Below, piece after piece: positions 63,342 through 64,000 of a stretch of DNA of 64,000 nucleotides. The notes beneath the pieces are model-generated. The model did no database searches, was not told where the DNA came from, and saw only the letters and a list, made by a program, of their open reading frames with translations. The stretch covers positions 260,871-324,870 of the forward strand of contig NZ_KQ948557.1 in the NCBI RefSeq assembly GCF_001514125.1. The letters are read 5' to 3'. The stretch comes from Streptomyces longwoodensis (GTDB lineage Bacteria > Actinomycetota > Actinomycetes > Streptomycetales > Streptomycetaceae). Both the position numbers and the translations under genes were made by a program. The first letter of the stretch is position 1. Each line of letters opens with the position of its first letter.

Positions 63342-64000
63342 ATGACGGCCTTAGCACACCCCAGCGATCGACTGGAGCAACGGCTTTCGCGGTGGCAGCA
63401 CGGCGACCCCGGGGGCGTGCTGGACGACGAGGCTCTGGTCGAGGCCGCGCAACTGTGGTGGGAGCAGGTCGCGGACGCCAATGACGACCGTCTCGACCCG
63501 GCCCTTTACCTACTCGCTTGGCTGCACTGGGCGCGTCTCAAGAGCGGGCCACAGGACGAGCGGCAGATCGAACAGCAGTGCGCACTCGGATTCTTCCACG
63601 TACTGTGGCAGCGCAGGCCAACTGCGCCGCCGCCGGAGATTCAAAAGTACTTCCAGGGCGCGAAGCCGCCCAAGGTCGGGGACATTAAGGCGCATGCGAG
63701 CGGGATTCTCCGCGGCATCGCGGTCTATGCGCTAACTCGGCGCAGGGACACCGGGATCCGTCTTTTCGCGCTGTTGCAGTGGCCGCCGGATCTCACCGCC
63801 GACGCGGTGCCGGTGCTGCTGAAGGTGGCCATGGCGCTCACCGACCGGCACCGCGAGACCGGCGACGCCGCAGATCTCGACGCCGCCCTCACTTACGGAG
63901 AGCGCGCCCTCGCGCTGGCTGCCGAGCCGGACCTGCTGCGCGCCAAACTGTTGCAGAACGTCGCCGTACTGTACTCCAGCCGGTTCGAGACCACTTCGGC
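63342..64000 (+). CDS. TPR-CHAT caspase-like protein, copy 3 (3' end beyond window)
   Basis: The first 219 residues are visible: MTALAHPSDRLEQRLSRWQHGDPGGVLDDEALVEAAQLWW, then LYLLAWLHWARLKSGPQDERQIEQQCALGFFHVLWQ and DTGIRLFALLQWPPDLTADAV ... ETGDAADLDAALTYGERALALA. It is clearly a third paralogue and looks closer to copy 1 than to copy 2 (for example LGFFHVLWQ and TRRRDTGIRLF). The CHAT domain would lie past the edge. Spacing from copy 2's stop is 109 bp. Confidence 0.85.
   Translation, partial: MTALAHPSDRLEQRLSRWQHGDPGGVLDDEALVEAAQLWWEQVADANDDRLDPALYLLAWLHWARLKSGPQDERQIEQQCALGFFHVLWQRRPTAPPPEIQKYFQGAKPPKVGDIKAHASGILRGIAVYALTRRRDTGIRLFALLQWPPDLTADAVPVLLKVAMALTDRHRETGDAADLDAALTYGERALALAAEPDLLRAKLLQNVAVLYSSRFETTS

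Noticed and set aside
1..64000. CRISPR arrays, tRNA or rRNA genes.
   Set aside because: No regularly spaced repeats, cloverleaf-like segments or rRNA sequence were seen when reading both strands by eye.
1..64000. A polyketide, peptide or other biosynthetic gene cluster.
   Set aside because: No synthase or tailoring gene set is present; isolated methyltransferase and oxidoreductases are explained by other contexts.

Overview
The window is high-GC actinobacterial DNA. AAGGAGG-type ribosome sites, GTG starts, DUF397/DUF5753, DUF6083 and DUF574-type families and a Tap/Tpg-like gene pair all point to Streptomyces or a close relative. The dense accessory genes, gene remnants and IS elements suggest a variable chromosome arm or an integrated or linear element. 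That last point is inference.

Region A (1-13 kb) is a coherent hydroxyproline catabolism locus. One minus-strand operon encodes a branched-chain-amino-acid-type ABC importer (binding lipoprotein, two permeases, two ATPases) and ends in a proline-racemase-family enzyme cut by the window edge. A second minus-strand operon encodes a three-subunit flavin/[2Fe-2S] D-hydroxyproline dehydrogenase, a DapA-family deaminase and a 4-hydroxyproline 2-epimerase. Divergent from it are an aldehyde dehydrogenase (predicted alpha-ketoglutarate semialdehyde dehydrogenase) and an XRE-cupin regulator. Together they would import hydroxyproline and convert it to alpha-ketoglutarate. The same GTGCAATGTCAC-type half-site lies upstream of both minus-strand operons.

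Region B (13-24 kb) has gene scars (response regulator and ABC ATPase remnants back to back), a secreted L,D-transpeptidase-like protein and a secreted peptidoglycan-binding protein, a NarL-type two-component pair, and the Streptomyces regulatory set of HATPase, DUF397, XRE-DUF5753 and DUF574 methyltransferase genes.

Region C (24-33 kb) carries an HTH protein, a 698-aa protein with family-B-polymerase-like motifs resembling the telomere primase Tap, and a 240-aa Tpg-like protein. Next come a UvrD-like helicase, DUF6083 and XRE genes, and a strong inverted-repeat operator. This may be a divergent terminal-protein replication module.

Region D (33-51 kb) is a defence-like island. It has a small membrane protein with VSYPI repeats, a membrane-tethered Mrr-like nuclease, and a 1452-aa STAND NTPase with a C-terminal PD-(D/E)xK nuclease. 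It also has a secreted NucA/NucB-type DNase, an SMI1/KNR4 protein, small hypotheticals, a divergent pair of HEPN-like genes, a Y-family polymerase fragment abutting a truncated IS5 copy, and a decayed NACHT gene.

Region E (51-64 kb) holds three paralogous TPR-CHAT (caspase-like) protease genes. A two-gene operon (zinc-motif protein and four-TM protein) diverges from the first. All three CHAT genes share a conserved promoter-like element and appear leaderless. An IS701-family element with CTAG target duplication and a decayed IS3-family element sit inside the cluster. This cluster and the Tap/Tpg-like module are the best candidates for undescribed systems.
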